This document shows, one piece after another, positions 1 through 8,411 of a stretch of 29,679 bases of DNA (positions are counted from its first letter, which is position 1; every line of letters starts with the position of its first letter). Below the pieces are notes generated by a model, which was not told the origin of the DNA, searched no databases, and was given only the letters and a program-made list of their open reading frames with translations. Position numbers and translations under genes: made by a program. The stretch is taken from assembly GCA_050013275.1 (NCBI GenBank), contig JBEKFO010000005.1, positions 1 to 29,679 on the forward strand, written 5' to 3'. Source of the stretch: Roseiarcus sp050013275. Its GTDB lineage: Bacteria; Pseudomonadota; Alphaproteobacteria; Rhizobiales; Beijerinckiaceae.

Positions 1-338
1 ACACGCCAAAACTGACTGTCGGGCATGGCGGCTGTTTCGGCTGCATCTATTCCGTGCGCGGCGCGGGCGGCTACCAGATGTTCGGCATCACGCCGATGCC
101 GATTTACGACCCCAATCAAGAGATCAAGTATCTGCGCGAATTCATGTGCCTGTTCAATCCCGGCGACATCGTCAAGTGGCGCCCGATCGATCGCGCCGAA
201 TACGATCAGACCGTCGCCGACGTCGCCACCGGGAAATTCGTTCCGCACATGGCGAACGTCACGTTTTCCCTCGACGATTTTCACCGGGACATCGACGGAA
301 CCAACGCCAAGCTGACGGGGGCTCTCCATGGCCATTGA
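1..338 (+). CDS. Carboxyltransferase-domain protein, KipI/PxpB or urea-carboxylase type (5' truncated)
   Basis: This is the C-terminal 111 residues of a gene that enters from the left edge; the reading frame begins at base 3. The visible part carries the run GAGGYQMFGITPMPIYDP, which matches the Pro-Gly-Gly-Tyr-Gln segment of carboxyltransferase subunit 1 (KipI, allophanate hydrolase subunit 1, PxpB). An upstream GCIYSV and a downstream EYDQTVADVATGKF resemble the carboxyltransferase region of urea carboxylase more than B. subtilis KipI. The family pairs with KipA/PxpC, and that gene follows directly with an 11-bp overlap, so the two are probably translated together. In biotin-dependent versions the pair transfers a carboxyl group from carboxybiotin to an amide. 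The required biotin carboxylase and biotin carrier would have to lie left of the window. Family assignment is firm; substrate is unknown. Confidence 0.8.
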   Translation, partial: TPKLTVGHGGCFGCIYSVRGAGGYQMFGITPMPIYDPNQEIKYLREFMCLFNPGDIVKWRPIDRAEYDQTVADVATGKFVPHMANVTFSLDDFHRDIDGTNAKLTGALHGH

Positions 339-1296
339 AGTCATCACGCCCGGGCTTTCGACCACCGTGCAGGATCTCGGCCGTCCCGGCTATTACCACA
401 TCGGCATTCCGATCTCGGGCGGCATGGATCGCCTGGCGCTGCGGGCGGCCAACCTGCTCGTCGGCAACGCCGAAGGCGCGGCGGTTCTCGAAGCGTCGTT
501 TCTGGGACCGGAGCTGGAATTCACTTCGGAGGCGACCGTCGCCGTCACCGGCGCGGAATTGCCGCCCAAGGTCGACGGCGCGCCGCGCGCGACCTGGACG
601 TCGTTCAGGGTGAAGAAGGGTCAGAGACTCGCCTTCGATTTTCTCAAGAGCGGCGCCCGCGCCTACATCGCCGTCTCGGGCGGCCTCGACGTGCCTGTCG
701 TGCTCGGGTCGCGCTCGACCTACACGCTCGGTGCGCTCGGCGGCCACCAGGGGCGCAAACTGGCGGCCGGCGACAGGCTCGCGCTCGGCGCGGGCGCGGG
801 CGCGCCCGAGGGGCGCACGGTTCCGCCGCATCTGCGCCGGACGCCGTCGTCGCCGGTCGAGTTGCGCATGATGCCCGGACTCTATTGGCATCGCATCACC
901 GAGGCGGCGGGCAAGCATTTCTTCGACGACCAATGGAAAGTCGCGCCCGAAGCCGACCGCATCGGCTACCGCTTCCGCGGCGGCCGGCCGCTGGAATTCG
1001 TTCCGCGCGAGCCGCCGTTCGGCGCAGGCTCCGATCCCTCCAATATCGTCGACGCTTGCTACCCCTACGGCTCCATTCAGGTGCCGGGCGGCACGGAACC
1101 CATCGTGCTGCATCGCGACGCAGTTTCCGGCGGCGGCTATTTCATGATCGGCACGGTCATTTCGGCCGACCTCGATCTGATCGGACAATTGCAGCCCCAC
1201 GCGGCCGCGCATTTCGCGCCGGTCACGATGGAGCAGGCGCTGGCTGCGCGACGCGAGCGGCAAAGGCTGCTCAACGACATACGAAACGCATTCTAG
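328..1296 (+). CDS. pxpC: Biotin-dependent carboxyltransferase family protein (KipA/PxpC, allophanate hydrolase subunit 2 type)
   Basis: This 322-residue protein has the length normal for KipA/PxpC. The N-terminus carries the family signature: TTVQDLGRPGYYHIGIP at about residues 11-27, followed by SGGMDRLALRAANLLVGN. A later AYIAVSGGLDVPVVLGSRST segment is also typical. Members combine with a KipI/PxpB partner either as 5-oxoprolinase (PxpABC) or as the carboxyltransferase part of urea-carboxylase-like enzymes. The ATG is preceded by GGGGG seven bases upstream and lies inside the end of the partner gene, indicating translational coupling. A biotin importer follows 15 bases later, which favours a biotin-linked role over a plain 5-oxoprolinase. 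The PxpA/YcsF partner is not in the window, so the symbol denotes family rather than proven activity. Confidence 0.85.
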   Translation: MAIEVITPGLSTTVQDLGRPGYYHIGIPISGGMDRLALRAANLLVGNAEGAAVLEASFLGPELEFTSEATVAVTGAELPPKVDGAPRATWTSFRVKKGQRLAFDFLKSGARAYIAVSGGLDVPVVLGSRSTYTLGALGGHQGRKLAAGDRLALGAGAGAPEGRTVPPHLRRTPSSPVELRMMPGLYWHRITEAAGKHFFDDQWKVAPEADRIGYRFRGGRPLEFVPREPPFGAGSDPSNIVDACYPYGSIQVPGGTEPIVLHRDAVSGGGYFMIGTVISADLDLIGQLQPHAAAHFAPVTMEQALAARRERQRLLNDIRNAF

Positions 1297-1311
1297 AATG
1301 GAGATTTGCTC

Positions 1312-1869
1312 ATGAACGACGCAATCCTCAATGCAGCGCGTCCATTGCGGCGCGCAACGGGTCTCACGCAAGCCGGCCTCGTCCTCGCGGGCGTGGCGAT
1401 CCTCACCGCGTCGGCGAAATTCCAGGTTCCGTTCTGGCCGGCGCCGATGACCATGCAGACGCTCGCGGTCCTCATGCTCGGCGCCGCCTATGGCGCGCGG
1501 CTGGGATCGGGGACAGTGATCGCCTATCTCGCGCTCGGCGCAGCGGGCGCGCCGGTCTTCGCCGCCGGCGGGGGCGCCGCCTATTTCGTCGGTCCGACCG
1601 GCGGCTACCTCGTGGGCTTCGCGTTGGCGGCGTTCGTCGTCGGATCCTTGATCGCGCAGCGTCCGCGCGCTTCGCTGGTCGGCGCCTTCGCAGTCGTTTT
1701 GGCGGGAGACGCGATCATCTTCGGCTGCGGCGTCGGCTGGCTCGCGGTTCTCTTCGGGGCGGGCAAAGCGTTGGCCTACGGGCTCGCTCCGTTCGCGCTG
1801 GCCGAGCTGCTGAAACTCGCGCTCGGCGCGAGTCTGATCGTGGGCGTGCGCCGTCTGCGGCGCGCGTGA
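1312..1869 (+). CDS. bioY: Biotin transporter BioY
   Basis: The predicted protein has 185 residues and about six membrane segments. It contains the BioY hallmarks: FWPAPMTMQTLAVLMLGAAY at about 38-57 (consensus VPMTxQTxAVLLxGxxxG) and GPTGGYLVGFALAA near the middle. BioY is the substrate-binding S component of ECF-type biotin importers and can work alone or with BioM/BioN, which are not seen here. The ATG at 1312 was chosen over TTG at 1306 because GGAG lies eight bases upstream. It sits 15 bases behind the pxpC-like gene, apparently in the same transcript. No BioR-type palindrome was recognised upstream, so expression may follow the carboxyltransferase genes rather than general biotin control. 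It ends three bases from the convergent regulator. Confidence 0.92.
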   Translation: MNDAILNAARPLRRATGLTQAGLVLAGVAILTASAKFQVPFWPAPMTMQTLAVLMLGAAYGARLGSGTVIAYLALGAAGAPVFAAGGGAAYFVGPTGGYLVGFALAAFVVGSLIAQRPRASLVGAFAVVLAGDAIIFGCGVGWLAVLFGAGKALAYGLAPFALAELLKLALGASLIVGVRRLRRA

Positions 1870-1872
1870 CGG

Positions 1873-2838
1873 TCATTCGCTCGTCGCGCGCCGCTGAAGA
1901 GCCAGCTCTCGATACTCGCGCGGCGGCACGCCGTATTGCGCCTTGAAGGCGCGGCTGAATTGAGCCTGATCGCCAAAGCCGCCTTGGTAGGCGATCTCGG
2001 CGACGGTCTGTCTTTGCGCTGGATCGGCCAGCGCTTCGCGGCAGGCTTCGAGTCGTTGATCGCGAATCCAACTGCCGAGCGTCTGATTTGTGTCGCGGAA
2101 CAACTCATGAAGATAGCGTGTCGAAATACCGCAAGCGCGAGCGATCCTTTCCGGATCGAGATCGGGATCGCCGATGCGGCTGCGGATGAAACTCTCGATG
2201 CGGGCCAAATGCGCCGCGCGTACCGCCGAGTTGCCCGCCGTCAGCGTTCTTTCGTCGTCCTTGAGCGCCAGGACGAGCAGATCGACGAGTTGCCGGCCCA
2301 CGGTCGCGCGCAATTCGGCCGACATGTCGTCGATCCGACGCGGAATGAGTCCGAGCATGTCGCAGAACAGGCCGCCGCTGCCGGAGGACGTGTCGAATTG
2401 CATCGAGCAAAATCGGTCGGGCTGGCGGATGCGACCGCCCAGCGCCGAGCCGGCCACCTTCACGACCCAAAGGTCGGCCGGATGATCGTGGCTGAACACG
2501 TACGGCTCGTGACTGCGCTCGAGGATCAAGCCGCCGGGGCGGCAGCGCACGTCTTTGCCGCATTGGGAAAAGAACACCTCCGACTGAATCGGCACGGTGA
2601 CGAGAAAATGCTCCTCGCGCTCCGCTTTGAAGTGATGAAGCAGGCGCCGGTACTGCAACGGTTGGCAGGTGAGACGCGACAAAGACACCTCGCCGAGCCG
2701 CCACAGGTTCAACTCGCCGGCGAAACGGTCGGCATCGCCAAATGTTAGATCGAGCGGGAAATACGTCGAGGCGATCGTCTCGTGCCAGTGTCGGCTGCGA
2801 TCCCTCGGCGCACATGCGGCTGTCGAAATTTGCGTCAC
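1873..2838 (-). CDS. AraC/XylS-family transcriptional regulator, probable lactam/amino-acid sensor
   Basis: This 321-residue regulator has an N-terminal AraC-binding-like domain (about 1-200) and a C-terminal double helix-turn-helix domain. The latter is visible as PERIARACGISTRYLHELF and then TVAEIAYQGGFGDQAQFSRA, ending in the typical FKAQYGVPPREYR. The start is taken at GTG 2838, giving VTQISTAACAPRDRSRHWHE, because this family normally begins close to the APRDRxxxW segment; a TTG at 2865 would add nine residues. It is divergent from the hyuB-led operon, the usual arrangement for an activator of the neighbouring pathway. From memory, AraC-type regulators (OplR, ChnR) sit beside lactam-ring-opening or omega-hydroxyacid genes in other proteobacteria, so a lactam or omega-amino-acid effector is plausible but inferred. 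The gene is convergent with bioY. Confidence 0.9.
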   Translation of the reverse strand: MTQISTAACAPRDRSRHWHETIASTYFPLDLTFGDADRFAGELNLWRLGEVSLSRLTCQPLQYRRLLHHFKAEREEHFLVTVPIQSEVFFSQCGKDVRCRPGGLILERSHEPYVFSHDHPADLWVVKVAGSALGGRIRQPDRFCSMQFDTSSGSGGLFCDMLGLIPRRIDDMSAELRATVGRQLVDLLVLALKDDERTLTAGNSAVRAAHLARIESFIRSRIGDPDLDPERIARACGISTRYLHELFRDTNQTLGSWIRDQRLEACREALADPAQRQTVAEIAYQGGFGDQAQFSRAFKAQYGVPPREYRELALQRRATSE

Positions 2839-2945
2839 GGCGCCTAATCCATTGGCGCCCGACAACCGAGAAAATTCGGGCGCTCTGCGCCCATTCTGTC
2901 GTCACTACGCGCAAAGTCAAATTTGCTTGCGCCAATTGCAAAGAC
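2839..2945. promoter_or_regulatory. Palindrome-rich divergent control region between the AraC gene and hyuB
   Basis: The gap between the regulator and hyuB contains several overlapping symmetric elements. GGCGCC occurs at 2839-2844 and 2854-2859. GCGCCCGA at 2855-2862 is inverted as TCGGGCGC at 2876-2883. GGGCGC-TCT-GCGCCC forms a perfect hyphenated palindrome at 2878-2892. Further right, GCAAA at 2911-2915 is inverted as TTTGC at 2922-2926, and GCAAAG recurs directly at 2938-2943. These are plausible operators for the divergent regulator, but AraC proteins usually bind direct repeats and no convincing -35/-10 pair was found. Binding is inferred only from position and symmetry. Confidence 0.35.
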
Positions 2946-3079
2946 GAGACCTCCGCCGGTTGTCTAAGGTCCTCACACTGCCAAGGGCGACAGTCCAACG
3001 CAGGTCAACCGGGAGGAGACGACGCCAAGGCGGAAGCCACGGTGAGCACCCTCGCGCGCGCCTGCAAAGCGAGGTTCTC

Positions 3080-4837
3080 ATGAGAGCGGCCAAACCGTCG
3101 AAAATCGATCCGATCACCTTGTCCGTCGTGCGCGGCGTGCTGGAGACGACGCAACGCGAGATGACGTTGTCATTGGAGAAGACCGCGCGCTCCTCCGTCT
3201 TCAATCTCGCGCACGACTATTCCACCGCGCTGTTCAACGCCAAGCCGGAGATGATCCTGCAAGGCCAGGACATTCCGATTCATCTCGGCTCGCTCATGCC
3301 GGCGATGAAGGCGGTCGCGCGTTTCTTCGGCGACGACATCCACGACGGCGACCTGATCCTGCACAACGATCCCGCTTACGGCGGCAGCCACGCGGTCGAC
3401 ACCTGCATGTACAAGCCGGTCTTCTACAAGGGCAGGCTCGTCTATTGGACGGTGTGCAAGGGCCATTTGACCGACATCGGCGGCCCGGTTCCCGCCGGCT
3501 ACAATCCGAGCGCAAAGGAAATTTATGCGGAGTGTCTGCGTATTCCGCCGGTGAAGATCTGGGATCGCGGCACGCCGCGCAACGACGTTCTCAACTTGAT
3601 CTTCACGAACATGCGCGCGCGGCGCGATCAGGAGGGCGACTTCAACGCCCTGATCGGCGCCTGTCAGGTCGGCGAACGCAATCTTATCGCGATGCTCGAC
3701 AAATACGGCGAGGCGACGGTCGACGCCTGCGTCGCCGAACTTCTCAATATGGCTGACCGCCATATGCGCACGTTGATCAAGTCGGTGCCGGACGGAACAT
3801 ACGAAGGCGTCGCAATCCTCGAGGACGCCGGCCACGGCTTCGGCGACTTCGAGATCAAGGCGGAGGTCACGATCAAGAGCGATGCGTGCCACATCGCGAT
3901 CTCCAGCCCGCCGCAGATTCCCTATTTCATCAATTCCTACGAGGGCAACTCGCATTCCGGCGTGTATCTCGGGCTGATGATGTTCGCGGCGCTGCCGCCG
4001 CCGTACAACGAAGGCCTCTATCGCTGCGTCTCCGTCGATTTCGGGCCGAAGGGCACGATCTGCAACGCGCTCGAGCCGGCGCCGCATATGAACTGCACGA
4101 CGACGCCGATGGAGACGTTGACCGACGCCGTGCGCCTCGCGTTCGAGAAGGCGATGCCCTCGAAGGTCGCCGCCTCCTGGGGCCACGCCAACGGTCTGAA
4201 CGTCGCGGGTTGGGACAGCCGCACCAACGAAGAATACGTGACCATGGTGCTGGCGACGATCATTTCTGGCGGCGGCGCGACGCCGCAGCAGGACGGATGG
4301 CACGCCGTTGGGCCGGAATGCTGCTTCGGCGGGCTGACGTCGGGCGACGTCGAGCTGCTGGAATATTCCTATCCGATCATCATTCACCGCTACGCGCTGA
4401 TGACCGACTCGGGCGGCGCCGGCAAATTCCGCGGAGGTTCGGGGACGGCCTGGGAGGTTGAACCGCTCGACAAGGAGATGCTGTGCATCGGCTTTGGCGA
4501 AGGGCGGCGCATTCCCGCGATGGGCGCCGCGGGCGCGAAATCGAAGCTGATCGACGACAAGGTCGGCCGCGTCGAGCTCAAGCGCGACGGCAAGGTCGAC
4601 GTGATCCGCACCAACATCTTCGAAACGATCAAACCCGGAGAGACGATCACCAACATGAACCCCGGCGGAGGAGGCTACGGCAATCCGTTCGAGCGGCCGA
4701 TCGAGATGGTCGTCACCGACGTGCGCAACGGCCTGGTTTCGATCAACGGCGCCAAAGAGGATTACGGCGTCGTGTTCAAGAACGCGAAGACGCTGGACGT
4801 CGATTTGGCTGCATCCAAGCAGCTGCGGACCGCTTGA
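3080..4837 (+). CDS. hyuB: Hydantoinase B/oxoprolinase-family subunit (putative lactamase subunit B)
   Basis: The protein has 585 residues, normal for HyuB/oxoprolinase C-half proteins. The start is ATG 3080 because GAGG lies five bases upstream and the sequence RAAKPSKIDPITLSVVRGVL is the expected N-terminus; the open frame extends further upstream only by chance. Likely metal/active-site motifs are LHNDPAYGGSHAVD (about 94-107) and KGHLTDIGG (127-135), with a C-terminal NPGGGGYGNP loop. With HyuA it forms an ATP-dependent cyclic amide hydrolase: HyuA phosphorylates the lactam or imide and HyuB hydrolyses it. Known relatives open 5-oxoproline, hydantoins, caprolactam and delta-valerolactam (OplBA). 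The downstream glutaryl-CoA genes favour a six-membered lactam here. It is the first gene of the long operon. Confidence 0.92.
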   Translation: MRAAKPSKIDPITLSVVRGVLETTQREMTLSLEKTARSSVFNLAHDYSTALFNAKPEMILQGQDIPIHLGSLMPAMKAVARFFGDDIHDGDLILHNDPAYGGSHAVDTCMYKPVFYKGRLVYWTVCKGHLTDIGGPVPAGYNPSAKEIYAECLRIPPVKIWDRGTPRNDVLNLIFTNMRARRDQEGDFNALIGACQVGERNLIAMLDKYGEATVDACVAELLNMADRHMRTLIKSVPDGTYEGVAILEDAGHGFGDFEIKAEVTIKSDACHIAISSPPQIPYFINSYEGNSHSGVYLGLMMFAALPPPYNEGLYRCVSVDFGPKGTICNALEPAPHMNCTTTPMETLTDAVRLAFEKAMPSKVAASWGHANGLNVAGWDSRTNEEYVTMVLATIISGGGATPQQDGWHAVGPECCFGGLTSGDVELLEYSYPIIIHRYALMTDSGGAGKFRGGSGTAWEVEPLDKEMLCIGFGEGRRIPAMGAAGAKSKLIDDKVGRVELKRDGKVDVIRTNIFETIKPGETITNMNPGGGGYGNPFERPIEMVVTDVRNGLVSINGAKEDYGVVFKNAKTLDVDLAASKQLRTA

Positions 4838-4851
4838 GGAGGATGCGAGAG

Positions 4852-6942
4852 ATGACCACGAACTATCGTCTCGGCATCGACGCCGGCGGCACCTTCACCG
4901 ACTTCGTGATCGCGAACAAGACGACCGGCGTGACCAAGCTTTTCAAAGCTCTGTCGACGCCGTCGAACCCGACCAAAGCGATCGAAAATGGACTGAAGCT
5001 GATATCGGAGGATCTCGGCCTGAGCCCCGAAGAGGTCGTTTCGAGCTGCGATCTGTGCATCAACGGCACCACGGTCGGCCTGAACGCCCTGATCACCCAC
5101 CGCGGCGGCAAGACGGGCCTGATCTGCACCGCCGGACACGAAGACTCGATCGAGATCCGCAACGGCCACAAGGAAGACGGCTACCGTTACGATCCGGAAT
5201 ATCCGGCGGCCGTTATGCTTGCGCCTCGCTATTTGCGCAAAGGCGTGCGCGAACGCGTCATTTCCGACGGCTCCGTCCGCACGCCTCTGCATGAAGAGGA
5301 CGTGCGTGCGGCGTGCGAAACCTTCGAGGAACAGGGCGTCGAGACTGTCGCAATCTCCTTCGTGTGGTCTGTGCTGAATCCGGCGCACGAGCAGCGCGCG
5401 GCGGAAATCGTGCGCGAAATGCTTCCCGACGTGATCCTGACGGTCGGCAGCGACCTCTATCCGCAGGTGCGCGAATACACGCGGACCTCGACTTCGGTGG
5501 TCAACGCCTACCTCGCGCCGGTCATGCGCAAATACGTGCAGGCGGTCGACGCGTATTTCCAGTCGCTCGGAGCCAAGCAGCCCGTTCGCTATTTTCAGTC
5601 GAACGGCGGGCTCGCGATCGGCCAGGTGATGACCGACCGCTCGGTCTACGCGATCAACTCAGGCCCGGCGTCGGCGCCGCAGGCGGGGCGCTATGTCTGC
5701 GCTCCCTTCAAGAAAGGGAACGTCATCACCGTCGACATGGGGGGAACGTCATTCGACATCACCCTGACCAAGGACGGGCAGACCAATCTCAACAAGAACA
5801 TCGACTTTCTGCGCTATCGCATCGGCGTGCCGATGATCCAGGTCGAAACGCTCGGGGCCGGCGGCGGATCGATCGGCTGGATCGACTCGCTCGGAATTCT
5901 CCAAGTCGGGCCGCAGTCGGCCGGTTCGCAGCCGGGCCCTGCCTGCTACGACCAAGGCGGTACGGAACCGACGATGTCCGACGCGAATCTCGTCCTCGGC
6001 TACCTCAGTCCGGACGGGTTGCTCGGCGGCCGATTGCCGCTCAATCTCGAAAAGGCGCGCGCGGCCATCAAGACGATCGCCGATCCCTTGCACTTGACGG
6101 TGGAGCAAGCCGCTTACGGCATGTTCACCATCGTCAACAACAACATGGTGAACGGCATTCGGCGTGTCTCCGTCGAGCGCGGATTCGATCCCCGCGACTT
6201 CGTACTCGTCGGGGCGGGCGGCGCGACCGCGGCGCATATCACCGCGCTGGCGCGCGAGATCGGCGTCGAAACGATCATTCTGCCCAAGCTCGCCTCGGGG
6301 CTCTGCGCGTTCGGTCAGATCATCTCCGACGTGAAATACAATTACATGGCGACCGCGCCGGCGCGCCTCGACAACGAGGAGGCCTACAAGCGGATCGACG
6401 CGCTCTTCAAATCCATCGAATCGAAGGGCGTCGCGCATCTTGAAAATGACGGCTTCGCGAAGAATCAGATCGAGGTACGGCGCAGCCTCGAAATGCGCTA
6501 TGTCGGCCAAGTGCACGAATGCACCGTCGACATCGACACTTTCGATATCAACGCCAAGACCATCGATCGCATCAAGGACGGGTTCCATCGGCGCCATGAG
6601 GAGCTTTACACCTACTCCGAACGGCACAGCACAGTCGAAGTCGTCAACATCGAATCGACGATCTACGGCCTGATCGACAAGCCGAAGACGCCGGCCCTGG
6701 GCAAGGGCAAGGCGGCGCCGGACGCCCTCAAGGAACATCGCAAGGCGATCTTCGACGCCTCGGGCAAGAGCGTGCGCGCGCCGGTTTACGACGGCGACGC
6801 GCTCGGCGCCGGGGCCGAGATCGAAGGCCCCGCCGTCATCGAGGAGGTGACGACGACAATCGTCATCGAGCCGGATTGGGTCGCGAATCTTCACCGAAGC
6901 GGGTCCTACGTCATCACCCGCAAGAAATCCGCAAAGCATTAG
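4852..6942 (+). CDS. hyuA: Hydantoinase A/oxoprolinase-family ATP-dependent subunit (putative lactamase subunit A)
   Basis: This 696-residue protein has the HyuA layout. An N-terminal phosphate-binding motif IDAGGTFTDFVI spans 9-20. NGTTVGLNALI follows at 71-81, VDMGGTSFDITL at 294-305, LGAGGGSIGWID at 334-345, GSQPGPACY at 358-366 and VLVGAGGATAAHI at 452-464. These belong to the actin/sugar-kinase-like fold that activates the substrate carbonyl with ATP. ATG 4852 is preferred over ATG 4843 because the GAGGAGG site at 4836-4842 touches 4843 but leaves nine bases before 4852. That ribosome site overlaps the hyuB stop, so the subunits are coupled, as expected for partners of one heteromeric enzyme. 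Substrate is inferred from context only; hydantoin or 5-oxoproline remain possible. Confidence 0.93.
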   Translation: MTTNYRLGIDAGGTFTDFVIANKTTGVTKLFKALSTPSNPTKAIENGLKLISEDLGLSPEEVVSSCDLCINGTTVGLNALITHRGGKTGLICTAGHEDSIEIRNGHKEDGYRYDPEYPAAVMLAPRYLRKGVRERVISDGSVRTPLHEEDVRAACETFEEQGVETVAISFVWSVLNPAHEQRAAEIVREMLPDVILTVGSDLYPQVREYTRTSTSVVNAYLAPVMRKYVQAVDAYFQSLGAKQPVRYFQSNGGLAIGQVMTDRSVYAINSGPASAPQAGRYVCAPFKKGNVITVDMGGTSFDITLTKDGQTNLNKNIDFLRYRIGVPMIQVETLGAGGGSIGWIDSLGILQVGPQSAGSQPGPACYDQGGTEPTMSDANLVLGYLSPDGLLGGRLPLNLEKARAAIKTIADPLHLTVEQAAYGMFTIVNNNMVNGIRRVSVERGFDPRDFVLVGAGGATAAHITALAREIGVETIILPKLASGLCAFGQIISDVKYNYMATAPARLDNEEAYKRIDALFKSIESKGVAHLENDGFAKNQIEVRRSLEMRYVGQVHECTVDIDTFDINAKTIDRIKDGFHRRHEELYTYSERHSTVEVVNIESTIYGLIDKPKTPALGKGKAAPDALKEHRKAIFDASGKSVRAPVYDGDALGAGAEIEGPAVIEEVTTTIVIEPDWVANLHRSGSYVITRKKSAKH

Positions 6943-6949
6943 GAGGTTC

Positions 6950-7693
6950 ATGGGCGCCCCCCTCACCGCGGACGACGTTTCCGTCTCCTTCGACGGCCTG
7001 CTGGCCCTGTCGGACGTCACGCTCGAAGTTTCGCGCGGACGCGTGACGGGCCTGATCGGCCCGAACGGCGCCGGCAAGACCACGCTCGTCAATATCCTCA
7101 CCGGATTTCAGAGTCCGGGCGCCGGGAGAGTCATGCTGGACGGGCGAAACATCAGCGGCGTGAAACCCCATCTGGTGCGCCGCATGGGGGTGGCGCGAAC
7201 GTTTCAGTCCGGCCGATTGTTCGGCGATCTGACCGTGCACGACAATCTCGAAGTGGCTGGCGTCGGCCTGGGACTCTCGCGTCGCGAGGCCGGCGCCAAG
7301 GCGAGCGAGACGCTCGCGTGGATAGGGATTGCCAATCTCAGCGAGCGCATGGCCGCCGGTCTTCCCTATACCGACGAGCGCCGCGTCGCCATCGGGCGCG
7401 CGTTGATGCTTTCGCCGAAATTTCTGTTGCTGGACGAGCCCGCGGCGGGAATGTCGGCCGAAGAATCGAGCGAGCTCGCGACGCTCATTCGCCGCATCGT
7501 CGCCGAACACGGCTGCGGGGTGCTGCTCATCGAACACAATATCGGCCTCGTCCTGACGCTGTGCGAGGCGATCTACGTTCTCGATTCGGGCCGCGTGATC
7601 GAAAGCGGCGCGCCGGAAGCCATCAAGGCGAGCGAGGTCGTCAGACACGCCTATATGGGCACGCAGGCCGAACCGGCGGAGGCGTTGGCGTGA
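6950..7693 (+). CDS. livG: Branched-chain amino-acid-type ABC importer ATPase, LivG family
   Basis: This 247-residue nucleotide-binding protein drives the importer encoded by the next four genes. Walker A is GPNGAGKTT at 37-45 and Walker B is FLLLDEP at 158-164. The LivG-type segment VARTFQSGRLFGDLTVHDN lies between them. The C-loop reads LPYTDERRVAIGRAL at 138-152, where most LivG proteins have LPYGxQRRLEIARAL, so the signature glycine is replaced by threonine. ATG 6950 lies seven bases after the hyuA stop, with AGGAGG across the junction. Close linkage to the amidohydrolase genes suggests the importer supplies its substrate or the derived omega-amino acid. Confidence 0.93.
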   Translation: MGAPLTADDVSVSFDGLLALSDVTLEVSRGRVTGLIGPNGAGKTTLVNILTGFQSPGAGRVMLDGRNISGVKPHLVRRMGVARTFQSGRLFGDLTVHDNLEVAGVGLGLSRREAGAKASETLAWIGIANLSERMAAGLPYTDERRVAIGRALMLSPKFLLLDEPAAGMSAEESSELATLIRRIVAEHGCGVLLIEHNIGLVLTLCEAIYVLDSGRVIESGAPEAIKASEVVRHAYMGTQAEPAEALA

Positions 7694-8409
7694 CGCTTCT
7701 TTCGATCGACCATATCGCCGTCAACTACGGCCAACTGACCGCGCTGCGGGACGTGTCGCTTCGGCTCGAAGAGGGACACACGCTGTTCGTCACAGGACCC
7801 AACGGCGCGGGAAAATCGACCTTGCTCAAAGTCGTCGCGGGCACGGTCCGACCGCGCGCGGGACAAGTCACGTTCGACGGCGCGCGCATCGACGGCCGCT
7901 CGCCGGAAGACATCGCGCGCCTTGGCGTCTCGATGGTCCCTGAAGGGCGAGACGTCTTCACCTCGCTGACAGTGGACGAAAATCTGCGCGTCGGCGCCGG
8001 GATGCGCGCGGACCGCGATCGGGCCGCGCGCGATCTCGAGGATATTTATGCGACATTCCCGATGCTGCGCGCTCGCAAGGCGACCCAGGCCGGTCTGCTG
8101 TCTGGCGGCCAGCAACAGATGCTCGTCATCGGTCGCGCGCTCATGGCCGGACCCCGCGTCATTGCAATCGACGAACCGTCTCTCGGTCTGGCGCCGCAAA
8201 TCATCGACGACGTCTACGCGAGCTTATTGCGCCTGCGAGACGCGCGCGGACTGACGCTGCTGATCGTCGAACAAAGCACCGCGCGCGCCATGCTGACCGG
8301 CGGCGACATGTTGCTGCTGCGCGGCGGCAGCGTCGTCATGGAAGGCGCCGCGCGCGAACTCGTCAAGGCGGACGCGCTGAAGCGCGCCTATTTCGGATAC
8401 GAAGATTAG
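7690..8409 (+). CDS. livF: Branched-chain amino-acid-type ABC importer ATPase, LivF family
   Basis: The protein has 239 residues starting at GTG 7690, whose bases overlap the livG stop codon (GTGA). GGAGG at 7678-7682 gives a seven-base spacing. Walker A is GPNGAGKST at 36-44, the C-loop is a canonical LSGGQQQ at 137-143, and Walker B reads VIAIDEPSLGLAP. The LivF-specific MVPEGRDVFTSLTVDENL stretch is present. It should pair with the LivG-like ATPase on the membrane subunits LivH and LivM. Because its C-loop is canonical while that of the partner is altered, the two composite ATP sites may be unequal. Confidence 0.94.
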   Translation: MTLLSIDHIAVNYGQLTALRDVSLRLEEGHTLFVTGPNGAGKSTLLKVVAGTVRPRAGQVTFDGARIDGRSPEDIARLGVSMVPEGRDVFTSLTVDENLRVGAGMRADRDRAARDLEDIYATFPMLRARKATQAGLLSGGQQQMLVIGRALMAGPRVIAIDEPSLGLAPQIIDDVYASLLRLRDARGLTLLIVEQSTARAMLTGGDMLLLRGGSVVMEGAARELVKADALKRAYFGYED

Positions 8410-8411
8410 CC

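Noticed and set aside
3170..4387. 405-codon minus-strand open frame inside hyuB
   Set aside because: It is antisense to conserved HyuB motifs and shows low-complexity Arg/Val/Asp composition.
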